Below, one piece after another: positions 1 through 7,600 of a stretch of DNA of 10,259 nucleotides. A program made the position numbers and the translations under genes. The DNA lies in assembly GCA_009701115.1 (NCBI GenBank), contig WLKR01000028.1:1-10259 (forward strand), written 5' to 3'. The first letter of the stretch is position 1. Every line of letters begins with the position of its first letter. The notes under the pieces were generated by a model. That model was not told where the DNA came from. It did not search any database and saw only the letters and a list, made by a program, of their open reading frames with translations. The stretch comes from Actinomycetota bacterium (lineage in GTDB: Bacteria; Actinomycetota; Acidimicrobiia; Acidimicrobiales; RAAP-2).

Positions 1-120
1 GCTGCCATCGCGGCTCCGACGCACGCCTGGCGGGATGGATCACGGCGCACCGCCATTGTCGTGCTCGCCACTACCCCGCTGCTCTGTATTGCGGCCTACG
101 CCCTCGGAGCAGCGCTCTAG
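1..120 (+). CDS. C-terminal end of a probable membrane protein (partial)
   Basis: The window opens inside a reading frame that stays open from base 1 and ends with TAG at 118-120, giving the last 39 residues of a protein. The tail starts with a polar, basic stretch (residues 9-17, with Trp, Arg, Asp and His) and continues into about 22 hydrophobic residues ending in Gly-Ala-Ala-Leu. This looks like a final transmembrane helix with a very short C-terminal end. It lies 66 bases upstream of the amidase on the same strand. Too little is present to name a family. It could also be a chance open frame, but its composition and its stop just before the next gene make a real gene more likely. Confidence 0.5.
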   Translation, partial: AAIAAPTHAWRDGSRRTAIVVLATTPLLCIAAYALGAAL

Positions 121-173
121 AAAGTCATCGTAAGACGAGTCGCGTAAACGTGCTGTGAGTCCAGCAGAGTTAG

Positions 174-179
174 TACGCT
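174..179 (+). promoter_or_regulatory. Candidate -10 element (TACGCT) for a leaderless amidase transcript
   Basis: TACGCT fits the TAnnnT form of a -10 hexamer and ends 7 bases before the amidase ATG at 187. No Shine-Dalgarno sequence precedes that ATG. This spacing would put the transcription start at or next to the A of ATG, as in the leaderless genes common in Actinobacteria. No convincing -35 box is seen. Confidence 0.4.
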
Positions 180-186
180 CCTCGGT

Positions 187-1590
187 ATGACCCCATCCCC
201 CTGGCTTAATGATGCAGTTTCGCTCGTCGACGCGTTCCGCGCTGGAACCATTTCTCCCCTCGAGGCGCTCGAGGAATCTCTCTCAGCCATTGCCTCATCC
301 GAACTCAACGCCATCTCACACCTTGATGCGAAGTCCGCTCGAGCCGCTGCCGCAACAGCCGACATCGCACTCCCCTTTGGCGGCGTCCCCATGGGCATCA
401 AGGAACTCGAGGACGTCAATGGCTGGCCCCAAACGGAGGCGTCATTGGTCTTTGCGGATCGCGTCGCTTCGAACGACAGCCTGCAAGTGCAACGACTACG
501 CGCTGCCGGCGCCGTTATCGCCGCTCAGACCACCGCGTCGGAGTTCGGTGGCATCAACTGCACCCGAACCAAGCTCCACGGCGCCACCCACAATCCCTGG
601 ATGCAAGGCAAGACGCCCGGTGGTTCTTCCGGTGGTTCGGCCGCCGCGGTAGCGGGTGGTCTTCTCCCAATCGCATCAGGCGGAGACGGCGGTGGATCAA
701 TCCGTATTCCCGCCGGCTTCACGGGGCTACTCGGACTGAAGGGCACCTTCGGACGTATCCCCCGCGGCCCTCACGCCATGCACCCACCGCTAACAGTGAA
801 TCTCGGTTGCCTCTCTCGTTCAGTTAGAGATACCGCGCGTTGGTTCGACGTCACGAACGGCTTTAGCCCGTATGACACCCTCAGCCTTCCGCGCGTCCAG
901 AACTGGGAAGCCCAACTTGGCACCATGGATCTACGTAACAAGCGTGTCGCGATTGTCTACGACCTTGGTAGTGCCGTTGTCGGACCCAAGCAGATAGCCG
1001 TCCTCGAAGATCTCGCGAAGTTTCTGGTCCGTGAGGCTCAGTTGAAGCAAGTCGATGTACACATTGCCTTCCCGCAAGGTGGGCTCGAGTGGGCCATGTC
1101 GAACCTCATTGGACTCGCGGGCGAACTCGGCGATCGCTACCCCGCCTGCGAAGGCGATCTCACCGGTGAAATCCAGTTGGGCATGCGTCTCGCCCAAGAC
1201 CTCTCAATCAACACGGCTGGAGCCACCGAACTCTTTCGTGCAGACATGAACTTCCAAATGGCCGAAATCTTCAACCAGACCGACTTCATCATCAGCGCCA
1301 CGAACCCTGACGTGGCCTTTGCCGCCGAAGGTCCGATGGCCACCACGGTTGAAGGCATCGACCTCATGAAGGAGTACGGCTTCAATCGGGCGATTGGTAA
1401 CAATGGCGCCCTGACAATTCCAGCCAACCTCACAGGTGTGCCGGGAATATCGATTCCGGCCGGACTGGTGGACGGTCTTCCCGTGGGACTGCAGATTATG
1501 GGCCGCCACCACGAAGAGCAGTTGCTCTTAGACCTCGCCTTGATGGTGGAGCGTGCTCGACCTTGGAGTCTTACTGCGCCTCTGCGCTAG
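187..1590 (+). CDS. Amidase signature family hydrolase
   Basis: This 467-residue enzyme should hydrolyse a carboxamide to the acid and ammonia in the cytoplasm; no signal peptide is seen. The amidase signature lies at about residues 144-180. By alignment with fatty acid amide hydrolase, the catalytic triad is Lys72 (in GIKELED), cis-Ser147 (in GGSSGGS) and nucleophile Ser171 (in GGGSIRIPA); the 24-residue distance between the serines matches that enzyme. The C-terminal part carries the usual NLTGVPGISIPAG and GLPVGLQIMG blocks, and the length is normal for the family. It is probably not GatA of the Glu-tRNA(Gln) amidotransferase, because no gatC or gatB is adjacent and the segment before the nucleophile is GGDGGGS rather than the usual DTGGS type. 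The substrate cannot be read from the sequence. The start at 187 has no Shine-Dalgarno site but a well-placed -10-like hexamer. The 3' end overlaps the convergent permease gene by 20 bases. Confidence 0.92.
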   Translation: MTPSPWLNDAVSLVDAFRAGTISPLEALEESLSAIASSELNAISHLDAKSARAAAATADIALPFGGVPMGIKELEDVNGWPQTEASLVFADRVASNDSLQVQRLRAAGAVIAAQTTASEFGGINCTRTKLHGATHNPWMQGKTPGGSSGGSAAAVAGGLLPIASGGDGGGSIRIPAGFTGLLGLKGTFGRIPRGPHAMHPPLTVNLGCLSRSVRDTARWFDVTNGFSPYDTLSLPRVQNWEAQLGTMDLRNKRVAIVYDLGSAVVGPKQIAVLEDLAKFLVREAQLKQVDVHIAFPQGGLEWAMSNLIGLAGELGDRYPACEGDLTGEIQLGMRLAQDLSINTAGATELFRADMNFQMAEIFNQTDFIISATNPDVAFAAEGPMATTVEGIDLMKEYGFNRAIGNNGALTIPANLTGVPGISIPAGLVDGLPVGLQIMGRHHEEQLLLDLALMVERARPWSLTAPLR

Positions 1591-2836
1591 GGCGTAGTGA
1601 TCGTCTCCACGACACATACGCAGCACCGGTGGTTAGTGCAGCCACGATGATTGCAAATTGCTCTGGTGCCATTGGCGCCGGGGAGACACCGGTCCAGAAA
1701 TAGCCGTAGAAGGCTAAGGAGAGGCCAAGTAGCCCCACGGCAGAAGGCAAGTACTCCATCACCCCCATCTTCAACGAGCGCGTAATTAGTAATGCTCTAA
1801 TACAACTCGCCGCAAGTCCGGCAACGAGCAACGCTCCGCCCACACTCGATACATTCAAGAAAATCGACATCGCGTCCCCATCACCTGGGCTGACGGCGCC
1901 CGTGAAGAATTTGCTTGAAGCGATGATCGCTAGGGCCGTTAGCCCAGCGACAGTCAAAACCCTGGCACGCAGATTCAGACTGTGCGCTTCAAGGCGACGC
2001 GAGAAGAGTACGGCCAGCAATAAGGAGTAGAGCACACCGCTGGCGACAACCAAGAACCACGCGACGCCTCGCACTGAGCCACCGACATAGGTATTGGCGA
2101 GAGGGCTGAAGGCTGGGATGTCTGGCCAAAGCACTGAAGTGCCCATTGCACCGCTGTACTGCAGAAGCACCAAGAAGCCAATGAGCCAGATCAAATTCGG
2201 CCTCGACCATCGCCGAGCGTCTTCCCCCAAACCTGTCGACTGTGTAACTGAGAAATCAGCTCCGAAGAAGAACGGAACGGCCACCGCGATTCCGGCACAG
2301 ATTGCTGGCCACGATGCACTCTGAAATGTGAACAAGTGAATGCGATTGCCATTGATGCCGCCTTGCAAAATAACCGCCAAGACAACAACCATCCCAAGAG
2401 CAACGAGAACGAGAGAGACTACCCCGAGGGCACCCTCGGTACGCGAGACGACTTTGGCCCTCCTGCTACCCACTAGGAGCACCGCCACGGCACAGAGAAC
2501 TGCACAGAGACTGGCCAAACCGGCCCAGCCGATTGGAAAGGGATCACCGGACATCTCATGAACCCCTCCGTAAAGACCCACGACCAGAGGGGCCGTTACA
2601 GCGAGCAGTCCGTAACCAACGGTGATCAAGAACTCGTCAAAGCCCCAGTGATTAACGGGGCCGCTGGCGCGATTCCTTCGCTGCGAGCTCAAAGAGCCCA
2701 GCGCTACCAGACCGGCTACGAAGAGCACTGCAACCCCCACACCTTGCGATCTCAGTTGAAGAAAATATCCCAACAGGGTGAATGCAAAGAGGGGCCCGAC
2801 GGCGAATGTCCATCCAAGACTTACGAGACGCTTCAC
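1571..2836 (-). CDS. APC-superfamily-like amino acid permease, 12 predicted helices
   Basis: This 421-residue, very hydrophobic inner-membrane protein has about twelve helices, near residues 8-27, 33-49, 68-92, 104-123, 136-158, 177-196, 214-235, 255-279, 292-310, 325-350, 362-382 and 391-409. The layout fits the amino acid-polyamine-organocation (APC) family: a polar SSQRRNRASGP loop after helix 2, and in helix 6 the segment FFFGADFSVTQS followed by a polar loop with Arg-Trp-Ser-Arg-Pro, which resembles the APC pattern around the sixth helix. The acidic residue often found after helix 6 in APC transporters is not obvious, so it may be divergent. The start is GTG at 2836, overlapping the hydrolase stop as TAGTG, so translation is very likely coupled. 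Being co-encoded with a gamma-glutamyl-hydrolase-like enzyme suggests import of an amino acid, amine or gamma-glutamyl compound; the substrate is unknown. It ends with TAA inside the convergent amidase gene. Confidence 0.7.
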   Translation of the reverse strand: MKRLVSLGWTFAVGPLFAFTLLGYFLQLRSQGVGVAVLFVAGLVALGSLSSQRRNRASGPVNHWGFDEFLITVGYGLLAVTAPLVVGLYGGVHEMSGDPFPIGWAGLASLCAVLCAVAVLLVGSRRAKVVSRTEGALGVVSLVLVALGMVVVLAVILQGGINGNRIHLFTFQSASWPAICAGIAVAVPFFFGADFSVTQSTGLGEDARRWSRPNLIWLIGFLVLLQYSGAMGTSVLWPDIPAFSPLANTYVGGSVRGVAWFLVVASGVLYSLLLAVLFSRRLEAHSLNLRARVLTVAGLTALAIIASSKFFTGAVSPGDGDAMSIFLNVSSVGGALLVAGLAASCIRALLITRSLKMGVMEYLPSAVGLLGLSLAFYGYFWTGVSPAPMAPEQFAIIVAALTTGAAYVSWRRSLRPSAEAQ

Positions 2837-3567
2837 TACTGTTTCGAATCTTCCATTGCGGCTACGGCACGTTCAATCAGCCAAAAGAAGACGGGATCGG
2901 GCCCGCCAAGCATTTCGGGATGCCACTGAACGGCCAACAGCTTGCCGTCATGCGATTCAACTGCTTCAACCACACCGTCTGGGGCAACGGCTGTAACGGA
3001 GAGTCCCTCGCCGATTGAGAGCAACGTTTGGTGATGGAGTGAATTCACCCCACGAGATTCACCAATGAGCGATGCAATCACTGAACCTGGCGTGCAGTGA
3101 ACCTCATGAGCCACGGTGTCACCCGGTTGACGCCAGTTGGGATGACCCGAGCCATCCTCCATGCCGACGTGTTGACGTAGCGTGCCGCCCATGGCCACGT
3201 TGGTCAGTTGAGCCCCACGGCATATTCCGAGGATCGGAATACCTCTCAGTCGAGCGGCTGCGAACAGAGCCAACTCGAATTCATCGCGTCCATCATCGGT
3301 CTCCCCCAATTTTGGATCAGGCTCGGCGCCATAGCGAGCAGGATTAATGTCCGCTCCCCCACTGAGAATGAGGCCGTCGATAACTGAAACCAGTTCCTCG
3401 GGACTCCCGTCACGCGTCAACTGCAGCGGAATACCACCGGCTCCCTGGATTGACTGCGCGTAGTCCGAGAAGTACATATCGATGTCCTGATGCCCCAGAC
3501 CAGAGCCACCCAGCCCGGCAGCCTTGGCCGACATCCGGCGACCCGTCAACCCAATTCGCGGCTTCAT
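2836..3567 (-). CDS. Class I glutamine amidotransferase-like hydrolase (peptidase C26, PuuD-like)
   Basis: This 243-residue protein belongs to the family of gamma-glutamyl-GABA hydrolase (PuuD), cytoplasmic Cys-His-Glu enzymes that cleave gamma-glutamyl amide bonds and release glutamate. Visible markers are GLILSGGADINP (residues 65-76), the nucleophile elbow GICRGAQ with Cys116, the VNSLHHQ block (174-180) and the WHPE motif with His216 and Glu218. The family's whole length is covered and all three catalytic residues are present. The start at ATG 3567 has no Shine-Dalgarno site; TACACT ends 6 bases upstream, which suggests its own leaderless start in addition to possible read-through from gcvPB 44 bases upstream. 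The stop overlaps the permease GTG by one base. The substrate may be gamma-glutamyl-GABA, another gamma-glutamyl amine or a gamma-glutamyl peptide; no puuA, puuB or puuC homologue lies in the window, so a complete putrescine pathway is not shown. Confidence 0.88.
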   Translation of the reverse strand: MKPRIGLTGRRMSAKAAGLGGSGLGHQDIDMYFSDYAQSIQGAGGIPLQLTRDGSPEELVSVIDGLILSGGADINPARYGAEPDPKLGETDDGRDEFELALFAAARLRGIPILGICRGAQLTNVAMGGTLRQHVGMEDGSGHPNWRQPGDTVAHEVHCTPGSVIASLIGESRGVNSLHHQTLLSIGEGLSVTAVAPDGVVEAVESHDGKLLAVQWHPEMLGGPDPVFFWLIERAVAAMEDSKQ

Positions 3568-3573
3568 GGTCTC

Positions 3574-3579
3574 AGTGTA
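3574..3579 (-). promoter_or_regulatory. Candidate -10 element (TACACT) before the C26 hydrolase
   Basis: On the - strand TACACT ends 6 bases before the hydrolase ATG (3567). It matches TATAAT at four of six positions and is the same hexamer proposed for the merR promoter. No Shine-Dalgarno site or clear -35 box is seen. This would give the hydrolase-permease pair a leaderless transcript separate from gcvTPAPB. Confidence 0.4.
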
Positions 3580-3582
3580 GAA

Positions 3583-3605
3583 GTCCGCTCCCTAGGAAGT
3601 CGGAC
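3583..3605 (-). other. Short inverted repeat between gcvPB and the hydrolase gene
   Basis: GTCCG (3583-3587... on the + strand) and CGGAC form perfect 5-base arms around a 13-base centre, inside which TCC-CTA-GGA can form a small inner stem. It sits in the 44-base gap after the gcvPB stop. No T-run follows on the - strand, so it is not a convincing intrinsic terminator. It may be a weak terminator, a protein-binding site or chance. Confidence 0.25.
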
Positions 3606-3611
3606 CAACGG

Positions 3612-5126
3612 CTATCGCTGTGCGGCGTCTTCGGTCGGAATCAACTGACGCGCGGCACGCGCTTCGTCGACTCGTGACACCGGCGTGGCCGTAGGAGCAT
3701 TGCGCACTAAGTCGGGAGTTTCAGCCGCCTCGACCGCAATCTCCTCCAACGCCTGAGCCATAGCTTCCAGCGTCTGAAGTGATTCAGTTTCAGTGGGCTC
3801 AAACATCAACGCCTCGTCAACAATGAGCGGGAAGTAGACGGTGGGAGCGTGGAAGCCCTTCTCCATCAGTCGTTTCGCCAGATCCAGTGCCTTGACGCTG
3901 TGCTGCTGCTTGAAGGCCGAAGCCGTCAAGACACACTCGTGCATACAAGGACGGTCGTACGCCGCCGGCAGTACGTGCCGCAAACGATGGCGGAGCCAGT
4001 TCGCATTTAAGACGGCGTGTTGCGCCACGCGAGTCAGGCCATCGCCGCCGTGAACATCGATGTAGGCCAAGGCCCGCGCCAAAACCATGGCATTACCGTG
4101 CCACCCGTGCACTCGACCGATTGAATTCTCCGGCTGGACCCAGTCGTAGGTACCGTCGGCCAGCTTGGTGGCCTTGGGACCAGGTAGGTACTCCGCCAGA
4201 CGAGCAGCTACGGCCACTGGGCCGGCACCCGGACCGCCGCCGCCGTGCGGCGTGGCAAACGTCTTGTGAAGATTCATGTGCACGATGTCAAAGCCCATGT
4301 CGCCAGGACGAACTACACCGAGAATCGCATTGAGGTTGGCCCCGTCGTAGTAGAGCAAGCCTCCTACTTCGTGAACGGCTGCAGCAATCTCGGTGATCTC
4401 CTCTTCAAAGAGTCCGACCGTGTTGGGATTCGTGAGCATGATGCCCGCAACATCTGGTCCGAGAACCTTCTTCAAGGCGTCCAGGTCAACCAGGCCTCGC
4501 TCGTCAGAGGGAATCGTCGTGACTTCATAGCCTCCGAGCGTTACTGAAGCCGGATTCGTACCATGGGCCGAGTCGGGAATAATGACGCGCTTACGAACAT
4601 CACCGCGAGCCTCGTGGTACGCCCGCATCAACAAAAGTCCCGTGAGCTCACCGGCTGCGCCAGCAGATGGCTGCAGCGTTGCCGCCGCCATGCCTGTGAC
4701 CTCGCACAGCTTCTCTTCTAGATCCACCATTAGGCGGAGCCAGCCCTGCGTGAGCGCAGCTGGAGCACCGGGGTGCACGGAGTTCAAGCCAGGGTCAGCG
4801 GCGACCGAGTCGCAAAATTTAGGGTTGTACTTCATGGTGCAACTACCCAGAGGGTAGGCGCCAAGGTCCACCGCGAATTGTCGATGCGAGAGCCGTGTGA
4901 AGTGGGCAACGAGGTCGCGCTCACTCACTTCAGCCAAAGGCACGACATCGGGATTCAGATGTGCGGAAGGAACAAGTTCCTCGAGCGTCTTTGCCGGTAT
5001 GTGAGTCGTACGCAGCTGGTGCGCCGATCGACCTGCGACCGACATCTCAAAGATTGTTGGTTCCGTACCGTTTCCGAGCAGGGGCGCGGAAGATGCGCGA
5101 CCACCGGGTTGAGCCTTCATAGTCAT
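3612..5126 (-). CDS. gcvPB: Glycine dehydrogenase (decarboxylating) subunit 2
   Basis: This 504-residue protein is the C-terminal half of the PLP-dependent P protein, here a separate subunit. With GcvPA it decarboxylates glycine and passes the aminomethyl group to the lipoyl arm of H protein. Family blocks in order: GSCTMKYNPK (residues 94-103), SAGAAGE (154-160), DSAHGTNPAS (185-194), MLTNPNTVGLFE (230-241), YYDGANLNA (260-268) and HMNLHKTFATPHGGGGPG (283-300). Lys288 of the last block is the expected Schiff-base lysine for PLP. The length is typical for GcvPB. The chosen start is ATG 5126, 2 bases after the gcvPA stop; a second ATG lies two codons in (5120). The first is preferred because the junction copies that between gcvT and gcvPA. 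The roughly 30 residues before the first strong match and the C-terminal tail after about residue 480 look variable. Confidence 0.97.
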   Translation of the reverse strand: MTMKAQPGGRASSAPLLGNGTEPTIFEMSVAGRSAHQLRTTHIPAKTLEELVPSAHLNPDVVPLAEVSERDLVAHFTRLSHRQFAVDLGAYPLGSCTMKYNPKFCDSVAADPGLNSVHPGAPAALTQGWLRLMVDLEEKLCEVTGMAAATLQPSAGAAGELTGLLLMRAYHEARGDVRKRVIIPDSAHGTNPASVTLGGYEVTTIPSDERGLVDLDALKKVLGPDVAGIMLTNPNTVGLFEEEITEIAAAVHEVGGLLYYDGANLNAILGVVRPGDMGFDIVHMNLHKTFATPHGGGGPGAGPVAVAARLAEYLPGPKATKLADGTYDWVQPENSIGRVHGWHGNAMVLARALAYIDVHGGDGLTRVAQHAVLNANWLRHRLRHVLPAAYDRPCMHECVLTASAFKQQHSVKALDLAKRLMEKGFHAPTVYFPLIVDEALMFEPTETESLQTLEAMAQALEEIAVEAAETPDLVRNAPTATPVSRVDEARAARQLIPTEDAAQR

Positions 5127-5135
5127 AACTACTTC
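5124..5135 (-). promoter_or_regulatory. gcvPA-gcvPB translational coupling junction
   Basis: Read on the - strand, the junction is GAAGTAGTTATG: last codon AAG, stop TAG, a 2-base gap, then ATG. It is identical at 10 of 12 bases to the gcvT-gcvPA junction. The upstream AAGGCGGTG may serve as a ribosome-binding site. The arrangement suggests that ribosomes ending gcvPA restart at once on gcvPB, keeping the subunits equal in amount. Confidence 0.6.
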
Positions 5136-6490
5136 ACCGCCTTGGCGAGAGCCGCCACGTAGGTATCAATCTCAAGTTTCGTACGTTTTTCGGTCACCGT
5201 GATTAGCAACGTATGAGTCGGGTCGGCAAGTGAACCATCCGTCGCTCCAGCGAGGGAGTTCGCTGACAGGCCACCAAGGAAGCCGTCGGCGACCAGGCGC
5301 TCTAACACCACATCGGCGGGCTGGGCCGTAGTGATAGCGAACTCACGGAAGAACGGTTGATCGGAGACCGCGCTCACACCATCGAGAGCCACAATCTGGT
5401 CGTAGGCGTAGCGAGCACCCTGAGCACAACGAGTAGCGACATCGCGCAATCCGTGGGTGCCGAGGTAACTCAGCTGAATGGCAGCCGTAACGGCCATCAA
5501 TGTTTGATTGGTGCACACGTTCGAGGTGGCTTTCTCTCGACGAATGTCTTGTTCGCGAGCGCGGAGGGTCGTCACGAAGGCACGCCGACCTTCAGTGTCC
5601 ACCGTTTCGCCGACGAGGCGGCCTGGGAGCCGTCGAATCTGTGCTTCGGTGCAGGCGAAGAGACCAAGGTAGGGACCACCAAACGAGAGTGCGGTTCCAA
5701 AGGGCTGACCTTCCCCGACGTAAATATCTGCTCCCCACTGACCCGCCGTCTTAAGGACACCCGCTGCCACGGGATCGCCGCACACGATAAAGAGTGCTTC
5801 GTTGTCCGTTGCCAACGACTTGGGCACCGAGAGGTCCTCGAGGAATCCGAGGTAGTTGGGATACGTCGCCACGATGGCCGCCGCACCAGAAGTGTCAACC
5901 GCCGACCAGTTGGTAATGCCATTGACGAGGGGTGCGATGACGAGCTCGTGACCGGTGCCCTGAGCGAAGGTGCGAACGGTTTCACGCCAGTGCGGGTGAA
6001 CGCCAGCAGAGATGACGAGCTTGCTGCGACCAGTAGACCCGGCGGCCATGTTGACGGCCTCAACCAAGGCGGTGGCTCCGTCGTAGAGGGAGGCATTTGC
6101 GATAGGCAGACCGCTCAGCCGCGAGATCATCGTTTGGTATTCGAAGATGGCCTGCAAGATGCCTTGGGCCACTTCGGGCTGATAGGGCGTGTAGGCCGTA
6201 ACGAACTCACTACGTCCACCCAGCATCTTCACGACCGCAGGAACCTCGTGGTCGTAGGCACCCGCGCCGGCGAAACAGACGAGGTTGGCCAGCGTGGCCT
6301 CGTTGGCCGAGGTGTACTGAGCAAAAATATCGGCAACATCCGGCTCGGAAAGGCCGGGCGCCATATCGAGGCCCTGGCTCAACCGCAGGGCGGCTGGAAC
6401 GTGGGCAAAGAGATCGTCGAGCGTCGACAGCCCTAAGAAGTCGAGCATGTCGACTACTTCTTCGGAGGTATGGGGTAAATAATCGGCCAC
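5129..6490 (-). CDS. gcvPA: Glycine dehydrogenase (decarboxylating) subunit 1
   Basis: This 453-residue protein is the N-terminal half of the P protein and forms the heteromeric enzyme with GcvPB. Diagnostic blocks are CFAGAGAYDHEVP (residues 72-84), EFVTAYTPYQPEVAQG (95-110), IFEYQT (115-120) with MISRLSGLPIANASLYDGA just after, and a later GEGQPFGTALSFGGPYLGLFA stretch followed by the RLPGRLVGET region. No PLP lysine is expected in this half. The length is normal. The start is GTG at 6490, 2 bases after the gcvT stop, with AAAGGCG just upstream as a possible ribosome-binding site. The split P protein is known in Firmicutes, Thermotoga, Archaea and several actinobacterial lineages, whereas Mycobacterium and Streptomyces carry a fused GcvP, so the split form argues against those groups. 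Confidence 0.97.
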   Translation of the reverse strand: MADYLPHTSEEVVDMLDFLGLSTLDDLFAHVPAALRLSQGLDMAPGLSEPDVADIFAQYTSANEATLANLVCFAGAGAYDHEVPAVVKMLGGRSEFVTAYTPYQPEVAQGILQAIFEYQTMISRLSGLPIANASLYDGATALVEAVNMAAGSTGRSKLVISAGVHPHWRETVRTFAQGTGHELVIAPLVNGITNWSAVDTSGAAAIVATYPNYLGFLEDLSVPKSLATDNEALFIVCGDPVAAGVLKTAGQWGADIYVGEGQPFGTALSFGGPYLGLFACTEAQIRRLPGRLVGETVDTEGRRAFVTTLRAREQDIRREKATSNVCTNQTLMAVTAAIQLSYLGTHGLRDVATRCAQGARYAYDQIVALDGVSAVSDQPFFREFAITTAQPADVVLERLVADGFLGGLSANSLAGATDGSLADPTHTLLITVTEKRTKLEIDTYVAALAKAVK

Positions 6491-6499
6491 GACTACTTC
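6488..6499 (-). promoter_or_regulatory. gcvT-gcvPA translational coupling junction
   Basis: Read on the - strand, the junction is GAAGTAGTCGTG: Lys codon AAG, stop TAG, a 2-base gap, then start GTG. It nearly repeats the gcvPA-gcvPB junction. AAAGG lies 10 bases before the GTG and may bind the ribosome. Confidence 0.6.
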
Positions 6500-7548
6500 G
6501 CCTTTCGAACGAATGGAGCTTTTACAACTACTGCGGGCACTTCACGACCGCGCATTGCCATCGATACTTCAGTACCAACTTCGACACCGCCGTCAACAAA
6601 ACCGAGACCAATCCCATGACCAAGCACCGGCGAGAAGTTGCCGGAAGTCAATGTCCCACGCTGGACTCCATCAATGAAGATTTCGGCGCCCTCGCGGAGT
6701 GGTTGGCGCGAGTCGGTGGCAAATGCCGTTAGTAAGCGCGGTACGCCGTCACGGCGCTGCTGGTCGAGGGCTTCACGCCCCAGGAACGTCGGCTTGTCCC
6801 ACCCAACGACCCAGCCCAACCGTGCTTCGAGTGAAGTAATAGTCGGACCTAACTCGTGACCGTGAAGTGGCAACGCTGCTTCCAGGCGGAGTGTGTCGCG
6901 GGCACCGAGTCCGGCTGGAATAACACCGGCCCCCACGATTCGGGCCAACATCTCATCGGCGCCCTCGTTCGGCACGGCAATTTCAATTCCATCTTCGCCG
7001 GTGTAGCCAGTTCCGGCGATGCGAACCTCGACGCCGGCAAAATCGAATCGACGTACGTGAAAACGAGGCACTTCGGCGAAGCGGGGGTCAATGGTGGCCA
7101 TCAACGAACGCGCCTTGGGTCCCTGAACCGCGAGAACGCAACGGGTCGCAGTGATATCGATGCCCGGCAGCACGCTGAGTACGCCCGACGTGTTGGAGGC
7201 GTTCGGCATCACGTCAAACTCGTTGGGACCGACCCACCAGACAATGATGTCGTCGACAACGCCGGCTTGTTCGTTAAGCAGGTGCGTGTATTGCGCTTGA
7301 CCGGGGGCCACTTTGCGTAGATCGTTCGTCAACGTGTTTTGGAGGTGGCCGAAGATGTCGTCACCGTCACAACGCACGGTACCCAGGTGACTCACATCAA
7401 AGACCGTGGCTTCTTGCCGGGTTGCGAGGTGTTCGGCCACGGTGCCACTCGCATAAAGCAATGGCATAGCCCAACCGCCAAAGGGCACGATCTTGGCTCC
7501 GAGCGCCACGTGCTGGTCGTAGAGGAAAGGTCGGCGATCGTCGCTCAT
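6493..7548 (-). CDS. gcvT: Aminomethyltransferase, T protein of the glycine cleavage system
   Basis: This 351-residue protein (from ATG 7548) transfers the methylene carbon from aminomethylated H protein to tetrahydrofolate and releases ammonia. Family blocks: FGGWAMPL (residues 23-30), FDVSHLG (50-56), AGVVDDIIV with the conserved Asp pair at 99-100 (catalytic region of T proteins), VQGPKA (141-146), GTGYTGEDG (179-187) and, near the end, the SGNFSPVLGHGIGLGFV barrel segment. The length fits the family. The frame stays open to a TTG at 7578, which would add ten residues without similarity to T proteins. ATG 7548 is preferred because MSDDRRPFLYDQH is the usual beginning and TAGCCT ends 7 bases upstream, suggesting a leaderless start. 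It is the first gene of the gcvT-gcvPA-gcvPB operon. The H protein gene is not in the window. Confidence 0.95.
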   Translation of the reverse strand: MSDDRRPFLYDQHVALGAKIVPFGGWAMPLLYASGTVAEHLATRQEATVFDVSHLGTVRCDGDDIFGHLQNTLTNDLRKVAPGQAQYTHLLNEQAGVVDDIIVWWVGPNEFDVMPNASNTSGVLSVLPGIDITATRCVLAVQGPKARSLMATIDPRFAEVPRFHVRRFDFAGVEVRIAGTGYTGEDGIEIAVPNEGADEMLARIVGAGVIPAGLGARDTLRLEAALPLHGHELGPTITSLEARLGWVVGWDKPTFLGREALDQQRRDGVPRLLTAFATDSRQPLREGAEIFIDGVQRGTLTSGNFSPVLGHGIGLGFVDGGVEVGTEVSMAMRGREVPAVVVKAPFVRKAK

Positions 7549-7555
7549 TGCGAAC

Positions 7556-7561
7556 AGGCTA
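7556..7561 (-). promoter_or_regulatory. Candidate -10 element (TAGCCT) before gcvT
   Basis: On the - strand TAGCCT ends exactly 7 bases before the gcvT ATG (7548), the spacing expected for a leaderless transcript. No Shine-Dalgarno site is seen before this ATG, and no good -35 box stands out. If real, the gcv operon has its own promoter downstream of merR. Confidence 0.4.
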
Positions 7562-7600
7562 CGGCTCGCAGGACCCAAACCGTTCGATTAGATGCGGGCC

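Noticed and set aside
187..1590. Amidase as GatA of the Glu-tRNA(Gln) amidotransferase
   Set aside because: No gatC or gatB is adjacent, and the residues before the nucleophile differ from the usual DTGGS form; a general amidase is the safer call.
2558..2929. + strand open frame of 123 codons across the permease-hydrolase junction
   Set aside because: It is antisense to two well-supported genes, including the coupled stop/start, and has no recognisable motif or ribosome-binding site.
5357..6436. Long + strand open frame (359 codons) opposite gcvPA
   Set aside because: It lies entirely antisense to a highly conserved gene, its translation is rich in Arg, Gly, Val and His without domain-like blocks, and such frames arise from the codon bias of the real gene.
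7549..7578. TTG at 7578 as the gcvT start
   Set aside because: It would add ten residues that do not look like T proteins, has no Shine-Dalgarno site, and would place the -10-like TAGCCT inside the coding region.
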